Part shown: positions 37,202 through 45,890 of the stretch, in pieces
Position numbering within the stretch: the first letter of the stretch is position 1
Layout of the letters: every line of letters starts with the position of its first letter
NCBI GenBank assembly: GCA_017555085.1
Contig: JAFZHD010000041.1
Location: 1 to 64,000, forward strand
Source: Muribaculaceae bacterium
Lineage (GTDB): Bacteria; Bacteroidota; Bacteroidia; Bacteroidales; Muribaculaceae
Reading direction: 5' to 3'
DNA: 64,000 nt
Position numbers and translations under genes: made by a program
The notes under the pieces: generated by a model
The model's input: only the letters and a program-made list of their open reading frames with translations
Told to the model about the DNA's origin: nothing
Databases searched by the model: none

Positions 37202-38236
37202 TTAAAAACTTCGTATATCATCAATCAACCGGAATGTGTCGCGAAGCGATTGCAATGGCGACAAATTTACCGACGAGCGACCTTCAACCATATCAACCCA
37301 AGCCTTGCACTCGTTATAAAAGCCCTGACTGTAAATCTGATTGTTTACCACCGTAGGCACAAAATTGTTGCGGTCATACAGATACTCTACCGTGGGATTT
37401 GTTCTCAACACTTTTTCCAATGGAACTCCGCACACCACCGGCTGTCGGCGCATAAAGGTGAGTTGCTCCATCTGCAACAACTCATACACCCCCTTTGATG
37501 TGCTCACCGATAGACTTTCATTTGCGGTGCTCCATGTGTAAGCTGTTGACAGTTCAAGCATGCCGACTGTGTTACCATGCCTGAGCATTACCATATAATC
37601 ATTGACTCCTGTTGATTGGCAGGCAACAGCTGTTGCTTTTCCAAAAAGATATGTTACCAAGTCAAGAGCATGGATATAAAGGTCGGTCAATGCGTCACCC
37701 TCGGGATATGCTCCGGTGACATAGCGCATCACATAACTCATGGCCTTGTCCTTTGCCAACCGTTTTTTCAAAACGCCCACACTCGGTGCATATCGCTTTT
37801 GCAACCCGACACTTACCACAGCTCCCCGACGCTCTTGCAACTCTATCAACTGTTCAAGTTGGTCGCTTGTAGCGCAAGGTGGTTTTTCTATAAACAAAGC
37901 CTTGCCGCTTTCAATCACTTGCGATGCTATGGCAAAGTGGGCCGACGGACTCGCCGCAACCATCACGCCTTTCACATCGTCATCGGCCAAGACCTCGGCA
38001 AGCGATGTCGTTGCCACCGTTGGTGCATATTTCAGCCCTATAAGTCGCGCCTTGTCGGCATTTGTGACGCATATGTATTTCAACGGCACTCGCATATAAT
38101 CAAGCACCGGATATAGGTTTGTCAGACTGTGCTGTCCCATTCCCACAAATGCATATCGACCCGCACATCGCTCTTGCAAATGAGCCATCGTGCGACGGTT
38201 TTTGAATCGGTCAATCAACTTTTTTATCATTGTCAA
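37202..38236 (-). CDS. Gfo/Idh/MocA-family oxidoreductase
   Basis: A 344-residue NAD(P)-dependent oxidoreductase. Nucleotide-binding fold from about residue 28 (YAFVGMGQHSLTNLYPVL; the glycine pattern departs somewhat from GxGxxG), and the family EKP motif in LFIEKPPCATS near residue 118. The C-terminal domain has PEGDALTDLYIHALDLVTYL. The substrate is probably a sugar or sugar nucleotide but cannot be named. It overlaps the radical SAM gene by 26 bp, so the two act in one transcript. Confidence 0.82.
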   Translation of the reverse strand: MTMIKKLIDRFKNRRTMAHLQERCAGRYAFVGMGQHSLTNLYPVLDYMRVPLKYICVTNADKARLIGLKYAPTVATTSLAEVLADDDVKGVMVAASPSAHFAIASQVIESGKALFIEKPPCATSDQLEQLIELQERRGAVVSVGLQKRYAPSVGVLKKRLAKDKAMSYVMRYVTGAYPEGDALTDLYIHALDLVTYLFGKATAVACQSTGVNDYMVMLRHGNTVGMLELSTAYTWSTANESLSVSTSKGVYELLQMEQLTFMRRQPVVCGVPLEKVLRTNPTVEYLYDRNNFVPTVVNNQIYSQGFYNECKAWVDMVEGRSSVNLSPLQSLRDTFRLIDDIRSF

Positions 38237-39287
38237 GTTGCTTTATATATTTACTGTATGTCATTTTACTGTCGCTACACCACGAGTATTTGCCATAAAA
38301 CATTTCAATGACTCGTTTTGGCAACAGTTTTTCAAAATTACGCACCAATATGATGTCATATTTGCGGTGAAAATTTATCCAACAGTTGTTACAGTTTTTA
38401 GAATGTTTGCACTGTAACTTACGGCTACTCTTGCCGTTGAAAATCTCGTCGAGTGTGTTTTGGTGAATGTTGCCCAAAGTTACATCAAGATTCTGACAAA
38501 TGGGCACATCGCCGTTGCTGTGAATAACCAGACAACTCATAATGCTTTGGCATCGCAATTTCAGATTTCCGCTGCGCCATTGTTCATAGAGAGCCACAAA
38601 GTCATAGTTCTCTTGTGTTTGGTGAATGTTTGACGGTATGAGATTGGTGTAATTTTCGACATCAAGCAGCCCGCTTTGAGTGTCAAAAAACGCCATTGTG
38701 CCATAAATGCCTATTCTCACATCTACGCCCAATCGCTTGGCGGTATCAATGACATACTGCATATCGGCAAACGTGTTCCAAGGCGACAGGCAGAACATGA
38801 GCGAAATAGGAATCTCGCCTTTTAGTTCGTTAACCACCTCTATCACCTTGTTGTGTCCGTCAACTCCGCGCATCAACTCATAAGTGTTATTGTCGCCGTC
38901 GAGCGAGATATATAGATGTCGTGGTTTGTAACGGCGAACGGCCTCTATCACTCGGCGAGGAGCAAGTGCGTTTGACAGCAGAGTGTAGTTGGGGTGATTG
39001 TCTCTCATCCACTCCATAATCTCGGCCCACTGCGGGTGCAACACAAACTCGCCCCCTTCAAGACCGACGGTAGTTGTCGAAGTTACACATCGGCTTGCCA
39101 TGATTTTCTTGATGTCGTCAAGGCTCAAATGTTCATGAGGTTTTTTCCAAATCGAGCAGTGACGGCAGCGCGACTGACATGCTGTGGTGGCATAAAGCAT
39201 CAATTGACTCAATTGCTTATTGCCGGGCCTCAACATATTGTTTACATATAGTAATCCGTTGCTAATATAATCAGATAACTTGTACAT
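38211..39287 (-). CDS. Radical SAM protein with SPASM-like C-terminal cysteines
   Basis: A 358-residue radical SAM enzyme. The cluster motif CQSRCRHC (CxxxCxxC) is near residue 37; the GLEGGEFVLHPQW region corresponds to the GGE motif. The C-terminus holds a cysteine set (CLVIHSNGDVPICQNLDVTLGN... CKHSKNCNNCW) like SPASM/twitch auxiliary cluster domains. No precursor peptide is adjacent; the only partner is the overlapping oxidoreductase gene, suggesting a small-molecule or sugar modification. The substrate is unknown. Confidence 0.85.
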   Translation of the reverse strand: MYKLSDYISNGLLYVNNMLRPGNKQLSQLMLYATTACQSRCRHCSIWKKPHEHLSLDDIKKIMASRCVTSTTTVGLEGGEFVLHPQWAEIMEWMRDNHPNYTLLSNALAPRRVIEAVRRYKPRHLYISLDGDNNTYELMRGVDGHNKVIEVVNELKGEIPISLMFCLSPWNTFADMQYVIDTAKRLGVDVRIGIYGTMAFFDTQSGLLDVENYTNLIPSNIHQTQENYDFVALYEQWRSGNLKLRCQSIMSCLVIHSNGDVPICQNLDVTLGNIHQNTLDEIFNGKSSRKLQCKHSKNCNNCWINFHRKYDIILVRNFEKLLPKRVIEMFYGKYSWCSDSKMTYSKYIKQLDNDKKVD

Positions 39288-39403
39288 TTTTTATAGGAAT
39301 ATATGATTGGTTATATAAGAAGATAATTTGATGCAAAAACATGGCAGACTATTCAAGAGTACACCATGTTAAAGCAGACGTTTGAAACCATGTTTTTTTG
39401 ATG

Positions 39404-39411
39404 CAAAGTTA
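39404..39411 (-). promoter_or_regulatory. -7 element for the radical SAM/oxidoreductase operon
   Basis: On the minus strand it reads TAACTTTG, an exact TAnnTTTG, about 115 bp upstream of the start at 39287. No clear -33 box at the right distance. The 265-bp gap otherwise shows only AT-rich sequence. Confidence 0.35.
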
Positions 39412-39552
39412 GGTGAAATCAAACCATTTACCCCCCCAATTGTTAATTTATGTTAAACTTATGTAACATATGAAAAATGAGGGGTATTATCCTGACCTTG
39501 ACATAAGTCAAAGCCATGATGAATATATTTACCAAACCAGAAAAAAGTGGGC

Positions 39553-40410
39553 TTATTTAATTTGTTTGCACACCGAGCCGTCGCTCATCTTGACGATGTT
39601 GACGCCTTGTGCAGGCTGGCTTAACCGACGACCATAGAGGTCATAGCGAGCCACCTCAACCGACGTATCATTCTTTAAGGTTATACTTTCTATGCCCGAA
39701 ATCAAATCTTGATTTTTGTAATAGACATTCCCATAGCCATCTACCAACTGCAAGAAAACTGGAATATAGTCACAAGTACCCACATATCCCGCTGGCCTCC
39801 ATGTAAACATATCACCTTGGCGTAAAGTGCTGTATGGGTGATAAGATTCGCCTATGAAGCCAACGCTTTCAATATAGGTATAACATCCTTTTAACTCTCG
39901 CGACCACACATTTTGATATGGACCGACATCAATATATGAAAACTCATAAATAGCCGTGTCGCCATAAGAAATAATCTCACTTTTTAGATAAAATTGCTCG
40001 GGGTTGGTCATATCGGCAAAATCATACAATAAGAAAGGGTTATCGGCAGGCATTTCATAAAACATATCGCCATAAGGAGACTCAAATTTGAAGTTTACAT
40101 TAGCCATGGCATAGACTCTTCGTGAAAGAGAGTCATCTCTTAAATATGCACACACTGTGTTTTCGTCATCTATACTTTGATTTTCAAACACATAATGCAA
40201 CTTACTAAATAAATTGTCCTCAATTATGGTGTCACCCTTAAATTCGAGATGATATAACACGGTATCTGCATCTTCTTTGTCCCATATCGGAGCTTTAATC
40301 AATGCACACTCCCATTTGAGACCTTTTTTAACCAAAGGTTGATATGCTTGTGCCATAAGGTTATAGGCACAAAGGCTTAACAATAGAAATAATGAGATTT
40401 TTATTTTCAT
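39553..40410 (-). CDS. Secreted protein with C-terminal sorting-type tail
   Basis: A 285-residue protein with signal peptide MKIKISLFLLLSLCAYNLMA and no recognised catalytic domain. The C-terminal segment RYDLYGRRLSQPAQGVNIVK...SDGSVCKQIK matches the short T9SS-like tails found on many Bacteroidales exported proteins and is shared with the relic at 28554-28916. Encoded 13 bp downstream of the C25 protease, probably in the same transcript. The function of the body (residues 20-245) is unknown. Confidence 0.65.
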   Translation of the reverse strand: MKIKISLFLLLSLCAYNLMAQAYQPLVKKGLKWECALIKAPIWDKEDADTVLYHLEFKGDTIIEDNLFSKLHYVFENQSIDDENTVCAYLRDDSLSRRVYAMANVNFKFESPYGDMFYEMPADNPFLLYDFADMTNPEQFYLKSEIISYGDTAIYEFSYIDVGPYQNVWSRELKGCYTYIESVGFIGESYHPYSTLRQGDMFTWRPAGYVGTCDYIPVFLQLVDGYGNVYYKNQDLISGIESITLKNDTSVEVARYDLYGRRLSQPAQGVNIVKMSDGSVCKQIK

Positions 40411-40423
40411 AATTGGTTATTTA

Positions 40424-42817
40424 TTAAAGTGAAATTTTAGAGAATTCCATATTTGCATTTTGTTGCAGATTGAAATCTGTTGAAACCTCTAATTCCGCGG
40501 CTTCAATTTTCAATGTTGCACCTGTCTTTACAGTGCAACCGCTTAGAGTAACTTTGCCTTGTGACTTTATTGTTAACGAAGCATTTGAGTTAATTATAAA
40601 ACCAGGTCCCAACACAACTTCTTCAGACGCATCAAGCACTATGTCAATACCTGAAGCAATTACAACATCACCCGGCTCACAATTCACATTGACATTGTTC
40701 CCCATATAAACTGAGCTTGCAAAAATATACAGAGACTTGTTATATGTTTGGTTTTGCACTACCAAGGGAGCAATATATGGTACCATATTTTCATTATAAA
40801 CCATTACAGAAGAGTTACTTGAGATTCCGGAACAAGCAGCAGACACAACTGTTTCTCGAACAGATGTACCATCCGGCTGACGAAAAGCAAGGCAATACTC
40901 CTCTTCTATTGGAATATTCAAAACTGAAAACTGAATTAAATCACCGGCATCTCTGATTACTTCAAAATTAGAATGATTATAAACATTGGGGGTATTTAAA
41001 CGTATTTGAATTGTTGGATCCCCTAATAAATTATATGCATATCTTGAGAAACCACCATTTTCATACATTCTTCTTGATTCTGAGAAAGCATCATAAATAT
41101 TGGAGTATTGATCTATTGTTTTCATGAAATTAGCCTCAAACTTGCAACCCTCATAGACTAATATCGTTTCATTAAATCCGATGTATGCCACGCCTCCATA
41201 ATTTTTACCTAAAGTAAAAGACTCCCCTACATTTAACGAAAACGCAGAATCAGTTTTTTCGTATGGAATTGTTTGACATGACATTGCAAACATAATACTT
41301 GGGTATAGTTTATTTTGCAGATTATCCAATCCATTGCCCAATTCATCAGGAATCCAATGCCGTTCGTTATCAAGTGCATTTATTCCGTTATCGCTAACCA
41401 TGATGCCGCCTTCATTCCCATGACCGTTCATAAACATCATATTGCTCTTAGTGTTATTGAGTAATCCGATTACTTCTGAGCCGAGCATAGAATTATCTGA
41501 ATAATGTGTTTCAAATGGGACCTGAGATATATGCATCGATTCTATTACTCTTGAGAAATATTGGGGATAAGCATTATATAGCGACCCTTGAAAATGAGCA
41601 AACCTGTGATTATAGTATTCTGAACCCGTAGGCGGATTTCGTTCATAAGTTAAATATTTATCTACATAATTTTCAACCTCGGCAATATTTTTACACAACA
41701 ATCGCCCTACTTTGATATCTGTGGCAAAATCTACTTTATCAAAATTATAATGCCCATAGTACTTTCCATCCTTATTGTAGTCCCAATCGCCATTAAGGTC
41801 GGCAAAATACAAATCAGTCGCATCAAAATAATGGCCCTTCATTACGGGAACATGAGGTTCTTTTCCCCCGAGTAGAACATATTGGGTACCTCCCTTTGCA
41901 CTTGCATCCATAAGATATGCACGTAGTTTCCCGGCATCGTTATTTATACCTGAAATCGGGTCTCCGTTTTGGTATTCTTCACAAGCTAAAATGTCTTCCA
42001 TACACACTATTCCTGCATCAAAACCTTTGTGCAATTGCCACGCCACAAGTCTTTCAAACGCAGGAGCTAATTCTCGGCTGGTTATTACACAATACTCATA
42101 ATAGGGTAATGGTTCAACTGTAAATGTGCTTATCGCTAATGGTGCTACAAATCCCTCGACTTGCGTTGGATTTTTAACTATTGATTTCACATGTTCAAAA
42201 GCTTTATCACGCGTTGTTGTATTATATTTCAAAAGCGGTTTGATAGCCAACGGACCTAAACCGTCACCACAGTCATAATTAATGGTTATTGAGATATTAC
42301 GATGAAAACTTAATTTATTTAGCGATGGTGTATATCTGACCGGGGTTACTGCAATGGTTACAATGTGGTTTTCACCATTATAAAATCCCTCACTTGTAAT
42401 TTTTGCAGCAGATGTTGGATATATATTCGTCAAATTATAAATACTATCCTTTGGCGCAGTATAAGATGAAGTCCCACTTCCACTAAAAAATGGAGTTTCT
42501 TGTATGGGCAACACTGATGAAGGTAGATTATAAGTTAATGTATTTCCATAAGTAACAGAAACAGAGATATTATATGCATCATATGGAACAGAAAAGGTAA
42601 TATACTTTACAGGAAGAGCCGGTTCGCCGGGGTTTCCCTGAATATCCAAGCCATCAAAACTGACATCAAAAAATACCTCTCCATTAATAGTATCTGGCGA
42701 AATAGTCAAGTCTGATGTTATAAACGATTCTGTATGCTGAATGCTTGCCTTGATTGTACTCGGCAAACACAACAACAGAATTGCCAACAGCCGGAATCTT
42801 GTTGTTATCGTTTTCAT
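40424..42817 (-). CDS. Peptidase C25 (gingipain-family) secreted protease
   Basis: A 797-residue protein with signal peptide (residues 1-24), a propeptide-like N-terminal region (to about 230) and a C25 catalytic domain. The catalytic His is seen in MNGHGNEGG (His466) and the Cys in FAMSCQTI (Cys514); acidic calcium-site-like loops such as ADLNGDWDYNKDGKYYG lie between. The C-terminal part is beta-rich (about 600-797) and ends without a recognisable T9SS type A domain. C25 proteases are exported by type IX secretion and cleave surface or host proteins, or act as sortases like PorU. Confidence 0.85.
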   Translation of the reverse strand: MKTITTRFRLLAILLLCLPSTIKASIQHTESFITSDLTISPDTINGEVFFDVSFDGLDIQGNPGEPALPVKYITFSVPYDAYNISVSVTYGNTLTYNLPSSVLPIQETPFFSGSGTSSYTAPKDSIYNLTNIYPTSAAKITSEGFYNGENHIVTIAVTPVRYTPSLNKLSFHRNISITINYDCGDGLGPLAIKPLLKYNTTTRDKAFEHVKSIVKNPTQVEGFVAPLAISTFTVEPLPYYEYCVITSRELAPAFERLVAWQLHKGFDAGIVCMEDILACEEYQNGDPISGINNDAGKLRAYLMDASAKGGTQYVLLGGKEPHVPVMKGHYFDATDLYFADLNGDWDYNKDGKYYGHYNFDKVDFATDIKVGRLLCKNIAEVENYVDKYLTYERNPPTGSEYYNHRFAHFQGSLYNAYPQYFSRVIESMHISQVPFETHYSDNSMLGSEVIGLLNNTKSNMMFMNGHGNEGGIMVSDNGINALDNERHWIPDELGNGLDNLQNKLYPSIMFAMSCQTIPYEKTDSAFSLNVGESFTLGKNYGGVAYIGFNETILVYEGCKFEANFMKTIDQYSNIYDAFSESRRMYENGGFSRYAYNLLGDPTIQIRLNTPNVYNHSNFEVIRDAGDLIQFSVLNIPIEEEYCLAFRQPDGTSVRETVVSAACSGISSNSSVMVYNENMVPYIAPLVVQNQTYNKSLYIFASSVYMGNNVNVNCEPGDVVIASGIDIVLDASEEVVLGPGFIINSNASLTIKSQGKVTLSGCTVKTGATLKIEAAELEVSTDFNLQQNANMEFSKISL

Positions 42818-42825
42818 GATATTGA

Positions 42826-43758
42826 TTATTTTCTAATGATAAATTGTTTTGAGTCCTTTATTTCGCCATTTACCGACAATGTTGCTATATAAATACCATC
42901 TTTAAGTGACGACAAATCTTTAGTTGCCGAAGAACTACTTTGCTCACAATCAATTGTTGATTTGAGATTACCGCTTAAATCACTCACAAGTATTTCTACA
43001 ACAGTTGCCGATTCGCTTAATGTATAAACAAATGTAATATTGCCTTGCGTGGGGTTGGGTGAACAATTTACGATTTTATTTAACGAAACAGCCGAACGAG
43101 TCTCGATTGGTGTTGACGAGAGATTTTCGATGATTGTTGCTTGCTCGGCAACAACAGCTTGCAATTCTTGAATTGATTGTACCAAATGAGGTATGATTGC
43201 GGTATAATTTATGAGTTTGGTCCCGTTTTCGTCAGTTGCAACAGCATCAGGCAAAACCTGTTCCAACTCTTGAGCCAAGAAACCATATTGTTTGCGGTTA
43301 TCTTCATTTGGTCCAAAAGAATTGTTTTCATTACCAACCGATATGCTACGTGAATTTTCGTTGTTCTGTTTCCAATCATAACTTACAGGTCTCAAACCAA
43401 GAATGGTGTTAAGCCCACTATCAAGATTTTTAATATTTGTTTTGGCTCGCTCGTCTGAATAGTTATACACATTAGCCACTTGAATACTGTTGAAAGTACT
43501 GGTAAATGTATTATAAAAAACAATTTGATTACCTGTTCCGGCTATTCGTGGATAATTTGATGTTAAGTCAAACATAAGAAATTTTGAGCTATCATAAGTC
43601 CAATACAATCCTGTGTGATTGTTTATTGCAAAATTAAATCGGCCATTGGGAGCTGCTCCGCCAATATTAAGCATGTAACCATTATAAGAAATTTGGGCCG
43701 AAGCCATTACGCAACTCAAAACTGCGCATGCGATAACGACAAGTTTTTTTAGTGTCAT
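42826..43758 (-). CDS. Secreted protein with S74 intramolecular chaperone domain and T9SS sorting domain
   Basis: A 310-residue protein with signal peptide (MTLKKLVVIACAVLSCVMASA), a short beta region, an S74 endosialidase-type chaperone domain (SDERAKTNIKNL, LRPVSYDWK, YGFLAQELEQVLPDAV, coiled coil HLVQSIQELQAVVAEQATII) and a C-terminal type A sorting domain (CSPNPTQGNITFVY...LKDGIYIATLSVNG). S74 domains trimerise and often self-cleave after folding; they are best known from phage tailspikes. It lies 8 bp upstream of the C25 gene on the same strand. Confidence 0.82.
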   Translation of the reverse strand: MTLKKLVVIACAVLSCVMASAQISYNGYMLNIGGAAPNGRFNFAINNHTGLYWTYDSSKFLMFDLTSNYPRIAGTGNQIVFYNTFTSTFNSIQVANVYNYSDERAKTNIKNLDSGLNTILGLRPVSYDWKQNNENSRSISVGNENNSFGPNEDNRKQYGFLAQELEQVLPDAVATDENGTKLINYTAIIPHLVQSIQELQAVVAEQATIIENLSSTPIETRSAVSLNKIVNCSPNPTQGNITFVYTLSESATVVEILVSDLSGNLKSTIDCEQSSSSATKDLSSLKDGIYIATLSVNGEIKDSKQFIIRK

Positions 43759-43807
43759 AATATAATTAGTTTAGGGATTTTATATATTTAAAAGCATAGA
43801 AGTAACA

Positions 43808-43835
43808 CTCCCATGCATAAAATGTTGCATAGGAG
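43808..43835 (-). other. Hairpin between the DUF3244 and S74 genes
   Basis: CTCCCATGCA pairs with TGCATAGGAG with one mismatch and an 8-base loop. There is no T-run on the minus strand, so it may be an attenuator or processing site and not a strong terminator. Confidence 0.35.
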
Positions 43836-43854
43836 CATTACTGTACAAGAGATT

Positions 43855-44235
43855 TTACTCAATGGTGTATTCACCAAAGTAGGTAGAACCGTTGTCGGTG
43901 GTGAGAGTGATGGCATAAGAGCCGGTAGCCGACGAAACAGAAACGGTTTCCATACCGCTATCGCTACAAGCATCATCGCTCCACATGTCTCCAGTTGAGA
44001 GATTGACTACATCAACATCCATGCAACCAATATCCTCATTAAATTGAAGATAGATTACGCCGTTTTGATAATACGCCGAGATCTCAGTTCCATAATCGGG
44101 TGTGCGTGGACGAAGTGGTTTTTCTTGGCGTTCCACTTTAATTGGAATAGATTCGTTTGAATCCGTTCCCCCTTGCTCTATATTTCCACTTATTATAGAG
44201 CACAATAATGTTGTCAAAAAAATTAATTTAAACAT
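43855..44235 (-). CDS. DUF3244-like exported small protein
   Basis: A 126-residue protein with an N-terminal signal sequence (MFKLIFLTTLLCSIISG) and a beta-sandwich-like body (YYQNGVIYLQFNEDIGCMDVDVVNL...GSYAITLTTDNGSTYFGEYTIE) typical of DUF3244 proteins in Bacteroidales. The function is unknown. It is the first complete gene downstream of the truncated regulator and may belong to the surface-protein cluster. Confidence 0.65.
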   Translation of the reverse strand: MFKLIFLTTLLCSIISGNIEQGGTDSNESIPIKVERQEKPLRPRTPDYGTEISAYYQNGVIYLQFNEDIGCMDVDVVNLSTGDMWSDDACSDSGMETVSVSSATGSYAITLTTDNGSTYFGEYTIE

Positions 44236-44363
44236 GATAAATTTAGGTTAGGTTAGATTCTTTTTCGCAAAATAATAGTATAACCTAAAAATATCTGCTC
44301 ATTTGCTGCTCACAAATTGTTCACATTTTACACCGTAGATTTTTCACTCTATAAATCAAGCGT

Positions 44364-44853
44364 TTACAGCGCTTTTAATAACTCATCCAAATCTTTTACC
44401 TTAAGATTCTCTTTATCAATCTTTGCAAATAATCTACTCTTGATTGTTGAAGGATTGCTTCTACTCATATTTAACAAATGTGCAATTTCCGTTGAAGTAA
44501 AGGATATTTTCAGCAACATACAGACCTTCATTTCTGTATGAGATATCTTACATAACGATAGTAACGTTGACCTAAATTGTGGATAGTACGAATCAATTGT
44601 AATCGAAATTTCCTGCCATTCTTCTTTAGAAATTACAGCGATTTTATCCGACAATTTAGAATATATTACGGAATAAATATTTGTCTTTTTAATCGCATCA
44701 TGAGCAAATCGTTTTTGCTGAAGATTGCAATTTATTTGAGTATTAGCAAGTTCTAACTCTTGCATTCGTCTTCTCAATTCAAGCCGTAAAAACTCATTTT
44801 CCGTTGAAGTATCTTTCAATAGATTTTTTAATACTATAATCGCAAAAACGAAA
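44364..44853 (-). pseudogene. 3' half of a TPR/LuxR-type membrane regulator, cut by the prophage
   Basis: The frame ends with a C-terminal helix-turn-helix (ISHTEMKVCMLLKISFTSTEIAHLLNMS), preceded by a coiled coil (EFLRLELRRRMQELELA). Reading upstream of the apparent TTG start at 44819, the frame continues as FVFAIIVLKNLLKDTSTEN, which looks like the membrane helix usual between the TPR and coiled-coil parts of these Bacteroidetes regulators, and then meets the predicted prophage end at 44854. The N-terminal TPR half is missing and should lie beyond the prophage, outside the window. Confidence 0.7.
44849..44853. repeat. Predicted 5-bp target duplication of the prophage
   Basis: CGAAA directly precedes the putative prophage terminus TG at 44854. 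Mu-type transposition duplicates 5 bp. The second copy would be beyond the window, so this is inference. Confidence 0.3.
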
Positions 44854-44886
44854 TGTGCAATTTTTCAAAACGAAATGTGCAATTTC
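44854..44886. repeat. Tandem 22-bp repeats at the putative prophage end
   Basis: TGTGCAATTT occurs at 44854-44863 and again at 44876-44885; including the preceding bases AAAACGAAA the two units share 19 bp at a 22-bp spacing. Mu transposase sites are 22 bp, and R1 and R2 abut in tandem at the Mu right end; elements of this class end in 5'-TG. This supports 44854 as a transposition end. Confidence 0.5.
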
Positions 44887-44911
44887 TTTGAATTTTCGCT
44901 ACAACAGTTTT

Positions 44912-44956
44912 AATGGCATTTAACTACTTTTCAATCGGTAATTAAATGCCATTTTT
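44912..44956 (+). terminator. Terminator-like hairpin near the prophage end
   Basis: A perfect 12-bp stem AATGGCATTTAA/TTAAATGCCATT (44912-44923 with 44942-44953) is followed by a T-run on the + strand. On the minus strand, downstream of the methylase gene, the stem would still form but lacks the T-run. Confidence 0.5.
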
Positions 44957-45041
44957 ATGCTGTAAAATAATAGAAGTTTCTTTGAAATTTTGCATCAGAA
45001 AAGTTGCGTATCTCAATAAAAATCACTAACTTTACATAGTA

Positions 45042-45890
45042 TTAAGAAACTAATTTGCAGCCGTTTTGCTTTACCAGCATTATGTCAGCAAATCCTGCAC
45101 AATAACTTATTTTGTTGTTTTGCACTCGCATTTCTGCATTTTCAAATGGGTCTTTCAAATCCGGGTTTTCTCTAATCCATTTGCACAGTTCAATTACTTG
45201 CGACTTCTCGCTCGTGAAATAAATGTAATTAGTATCTCGCAAGCAATTCAATACATCAAGATAATCGCGTAACTTCCAATAGCATTTGTACGCACCAACT
45301 TCGGTTGACAAGTACGGAGGATCAATCAGGAACAGCACACGCTTGTTGTCCTTATATTCGGCAAACAACTCCTTGTAATCCTTATGCACAATCTCAAGTC
45401 CATCTAAATAGCCATCAACGCAATAATCTAACTGCTTCACACAATTATACATCGTATGCTTCGCAAGTCCCTCGTAACTATTAACCCACTTGCCACTGAA
45501 CAACAACGACGAGCCTAATGTCAAATAGTCAACATACCCTTTTGCATCATACTCCTTTATCGCCTCAAGCACCTTGCTTCGCAATGGTTCAGGCACTTTC
45601 TTGTCCTGTGCTGTATCTTTCAGCAACACCCTAATCCTCGCCAATATTTCATTCGTGGTCTCAACATTCGCCACACGCTCACAGAAGCAATCAAAGTCAT
45701 TATATATAACTCTCGCATCCGGGCGTTCATGCTTTGCCACATGCGACAACAATCCACTGCCACCAAACAAATCAACAATCACATCAACCTCGTCAAACTG
45801 CGCCAACGCCTCTTTGAAGTCTTTTATAAATCTACGCTTTTGCCCCATAAATGGCAACGGAGCACTATTAAACACCTTTTTACTACACAT
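45042..45890 (-). CDS. D12-class DNA adenine N6-methyltransferase (Dam-like)
   Basis: A 282-residue methylase. The SAM-binding FMGQKRRFI (FxGxK type) is at the N-terminus, VIVDLFGGSGLLSHVA near residue 38, and the catalytic DPPY in FLIDPPYLSTE near residue 190, the order typical of the alpha (D12) class. No endonuclease is adjacent, so it is an orphan phage methylase, probably protecting phage DNA or regulating phage genes. It overlaps the upstream TS-like gene by 8 bp and is the last phage gene before the prophage end. Confidence 0.88.
   Translation of the reverse strand: MCSKKVFNSAPLPFMGQKRRFIKDFKEALAQFDEVDVIVDLFGGSGLLSHVAKHERPDARVIYNDFDCFCERVANVETTNEILARIRVLLKDTAQDKKVPEPLRSKVLEAIKEYDAKGYVDYLTLGSSLLFSGKWVNSYEGLAKHTMYNCVKQLDYCVDGYLDGLEIVHKDYKELFAEYKDNKRVLFLIDPPYLSTEVGAYKCYWKLRDYLDVLNCLRDTNYIYFTSEKSQVIELCKWIRENPDLKDPFENAEMRVQNNKISYCAGFADIMLVKQNGCKLVS

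Noticed and set aside
44364..44819. Complete 151-residue regulator starting at TTG 44819
   Set aside because: The frame continues upstream as a membrane helix without a real start; it is better explained as the 3' half of a gene cut by the prophage.
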